Part shown: positions 62,396 through 64,000 of the stretch, in pieces
Position numbering within the stretch: the first letter of the stretch is position 1
Layout of the letters: the number at the start of each line of letters is the position of its first letter
Assembly: GCF_009741925.1 (NCBI RefSeq)
Contig: NZ_WPCC01000006.1
Location: forward strand, 1-64,000
Source: Natronomonas sp. CBA1123
Lineage (GTDB): Archaea; Halobacteriota; Halobacteria; Halobacteriales; Haloarculaceae
Reading direction: 5' to 3'
DNA: 64,000 nucleotides
Program-made: the position numbers and the translations under genes
The notes under the pieces: model-generated
What the model was told of the DNA's origin: nothing
What the model saw: only the letters and a program-made list of their open reading frames with translations
Databases searched by the model: none

Positions 62396-62574
62396 ACGAA
62401 GAAATCGAAGGAAACCTACAAAAGGTTTGATATGGTGTGATATTACGGGTTAATACCGAAATGCCACCGGCCACATTCGCTGTTGAGGTCGGTGCTTGGT
62501 GGTAGGATTTAGAGAGGGTTTTGGACGCAGAGGTAACTAAGCATCTACTAATCAGGCAGTTAGAGAACTTGTAG

Positions 62575-62645
62575 TGGGACCGCCGTGATTCGAACACGGG
62601 TCCAACGGACCCCATCCGCAGAGGATACCACTACCCCACGGTCCC
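62575..62645 (-). tRNA. tRNA-Pro (anticodon GGG)
   Basis: A 71-nt tRNA. The acceptor stem is GGGACCG with CGGTCCC, followed by an A discriminator base. The D-arm region is GGGGTAGTGGTATCCTC. The anticodon loop reads A-T-GGG-G-T, giving anticodon GGG with U33 and G37. The T-arm is CCGTG-TTCGAAT-CACGG. There is no intron and CCA is not encoded. A TATA-like TTAAAG about 30 nt upstream (near 62676) is its likely promoter. Confidence 0.93.
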
Positions 62646-62698
62646 TTGCATTTCGACGGAGGGCGCACCGGCCTTTAACCTCTTCGTTTCGATTCGGC

Positions 62699-63577
62699 CT
62701 ACACGAGGACGCGTTCCAGTTCGACCACTTCGCCACTGTCGGCGTCGGGGTCACCGGCGAGATGTCCGAGACACACCGCTGCGCCGTCGGGCGTGTAGCA
62801 GACGACCAACGTGCCGTCGTCGGCTTCATCCAGGTCCGCGTCGATGACGCCGGGTGCGTACACCGGCGCGCCGTTTGCGATTTCGCGTGCCGCCGAGGGG
62901 GCGACGGTCACCGAAGGGAGGAACTCCAGCGCCCGTTCGGCCGGTTGAACGACTTCCCGTAATAGTTCGGCGTCGTCGTTCTCACGCCAGAAGGCGAGGC
63001 CGTCGGCGAAATCCTGCAGCGTGGCGAGCGTCCGGTCGTCGAAGGGTCCGGTTTTCGTCCGCCGGAGGTCGCCCATGTGGGCGCCAGTACCCAACGCGAG
63101 GCCGAGGTCGTGACACAGTTTTCGGATGTAGGTCCCGCTTTCGCACTCCACGTCCAGTAAGACACGTCTGCCGTCGACTTCGAGCGCGTCGAGACGGTGT
63201 ATCGTCCGGACCCGAAGCCGTCGAGCGACGGCCGATTTTCGCGGCGGCTTCTGGTACAGCGGCCCCTCGAACTCCTCGAGGGTCGATTCGAGGTCGTTCG
63301 GCGCCGCTGCGTGCAGTTCCAGCACCGAGACGTACCCCTTCCGACTGTCGTCGAACACCTGTGCGGCACGCGTGGCCGTCCCGGTCAGGATGGGGAGACA
63401 GCCGGTGACTTTGGGGTCGAGCGTCCCCGCGTGGGCCGCCTGTCCAACATCGGCCATATCCCGGACCCAGGCGGCGACCTGGTGGGCCGACGGTCCCGGT
63501 GGCTTATCGAGATTGATGACGCCGAATTCGAGCAGCGTCGCCGGGTCACGGTCGTCGGGCGGCCCACGTTCCTCCAT
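62699..63577 (-). CDS. truB: RNA-guided pseudouridine synthase Cbf5/TruB family
   Basis: A 292-residue TruB/Cbf5-type pseudouridine synthase, the catalytic subunit of archaeal H/ACA RNPs. The catalytic Asp is in AAHAGTLDPKVTGCLPI. GTYIRKLCHDLGLALG and a C-terminal PUA domain follow (SAAREIANGAPVYAPGV). INLDKPPGPSAHQVAAW is the standard start region. The ATG at 63577 is two bases from the cmk stop, so cmk and truB form one transcript. Confidence 0.93.
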   Translation of the reverse strand: MEERGPPDDRDPATLLEFGVINLDKPPGPSAHQVAAWVRDMADVGQAAHAGTLDPKVTGCLPILTGTATRAAQVFDDSRKGYVSVLELHAAAPNDLESTLEEFEGPLYQKPPRKSAVARRLRVRTIHRLDALEVDGRRVLLDVECESGTYIRKLCHDLGLALGTGAHMGDLRRTKTGPFDDRTLATLQDFADGLAFWRENDDAELLREVVQPAERALEFLPSVTVAPSAAREIANGAPVYAPGVIDADLDEADDGTLVVCYTPDGAAVCLGHLAGDPDADSGEVVELERVLV

Positions 63578-63579
63578 GT

Positions 63580-64000
63580 TCAGAACTCGTAGCGGACGTT
63601 CTCGACAGGTGCTTTCCCTTCGTCGCTCTCGACGTCGTAGGACTCCAGCGTAGTGAGCACGACGTTGAGGACGCCCTCCGGCGAGAGTCGGGCGGTGTTG
63701 AGCGCGAGGTCGTAGATGCCGAGTTCGTCGATGTCGATGTTGTAGTACTCCCGATACCGGAGCGCCTCACTGTCGCCGCGTTCCTTCGTCTCCTTGCGTG
63801 CGAGTTCGACGGACTTGTCCTCGCGGTCGGCGATGCGTTCGGCGCGAATCGACAGCGGCGCGTCGAGCCACACCCGGAAGTCGGCGTGTTCGCCGGCCAT
63901 CCACCCGGCCAGCCGGGATTCGAGGACTACGTCGTCTCGCTCTTCTGCGATTTCCCGTTGCCGACGGTCGAGGTCGCGGTCTATCTGGTCGTCCTCCTCG
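63580..64000 (-). CDS. cmk: Cytidylate kinase, partial
   Basis: C-terminal part (about 139 residues) of an archaeal-type cytidylate kinase that phosphorylates CMP and dCMP. Visible are [37 protein letters not shown] and [20 protein letters not shown], typical of the LID and C-terminal regions. The P-loop lies beyond the right edge. It is directly upstream of truB, an arrangement common in haloarchaea. Confidence 0.9.
   Translation of the reverse strand, partial: EEDDQIDRDLDRRQREIAEERDDVVLESRLAGWMAGEHADFRVWLDAPLSIRAERIADREDKSVELARKETKERGDSEALRYREYYNIDIDELGIYDLALNTARLSPEGVLNVVLTTLESYDVESDEGKAPVENVRYEF

Overview
The window is chromosomal DNA of a halophilic archaeon (class Halobacteria). It is GC-rich, and the encoded proteins are rich in Asp and Glu. 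Informational genes are archaeal: TFB, TFS, Cbf5-type pseudouridine synthase, archaeal cytidylate kinase, deoxyhypusine synthase, archaeal YchF and beta-RFAP synthase. Exported proteins carry Tat (twin-arginine) signals. Many genes have a TATA-like element about 25-31 nt before the start codon, which implies leaderless mRNAs. I cannot name the genus with confidence.

Layout. 1-6.3 kb: partial tfb, then a hydantoinase pair (hyuA-hyuB) facing a divergent acetamidase/formamidase; together these suggest cyclic amide or amide catabolism. 6.3-15.5 kb: a SAMP/MoaD-like modifier with a tail after its Gly-Gly, a polytopic membrane protein followed in frame by a zinc-ribbon remnant, DUF1810, HD hydrolase, amidohydrolase, UspA, a thiolase/NifU-like/BirA run, a zinc-ribbon microprotein and an M48 protease. 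15.6-30 kb: split glycine decarboxylase (gcvPA-gcvPB), a frameshifted UspA gene, an AgrE/ArgZ-family ornithine cyclodeaminase-like protein, a Tat-exported subtilase, RDD, SRAP, MmgE/PrpD coupled to a lipid-kinase-like gene, a receiver-PAS-PAS regulator, an FAH-family enzyme and UspA. 30-45.6 kb: small regulators and membrane proteins, a strongly structured intergenic repeat, YchF, an actin homologue of the salactin type preceded by a FlaD/E-domain protein, an orphan E1-alpha dehydrogenase, a membrane spermidine-synthase-like protein, a frameshifted DUF2298 (YYY) membrane protein, a CNNM/HlyC-type CBS protein with a leaderless upstream mini-ORF, CspA, a second acetamidase and an SDR protein.

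45.6-49.2 kb looks accessory. It has a 0.7-kb gap with a possible gene remnant, a Tat-exported protein, an LruC-domain protein without a signal peptide, and a toxin-antitoxin pair whose PIN toxin is broken. From 49.3 kb the window returns to core genes: deoxyhypusine synthase, an MBL-like protein, TFS, a ribbon-helix-helix/coiled-coil/zinc-ribbon protein, a RecA/KaiC-like protein with a lysine-less P-loop, beta-RFAP synthase, IlvD, UspA, DUF5995, several zinc-ribbon microproteins, tRNA-Pro(GGG), truB and partial cmk.

I saw no rRNA, CRISPR array or complete insertion sequence. The most distinctive signals are a two-copy hairpin repeat placed between convergent genes, a FlaD/E-salactin gene pair, an Arg-rich leaderless uORF, and several single-base frameshifts at or near short G/C runs.
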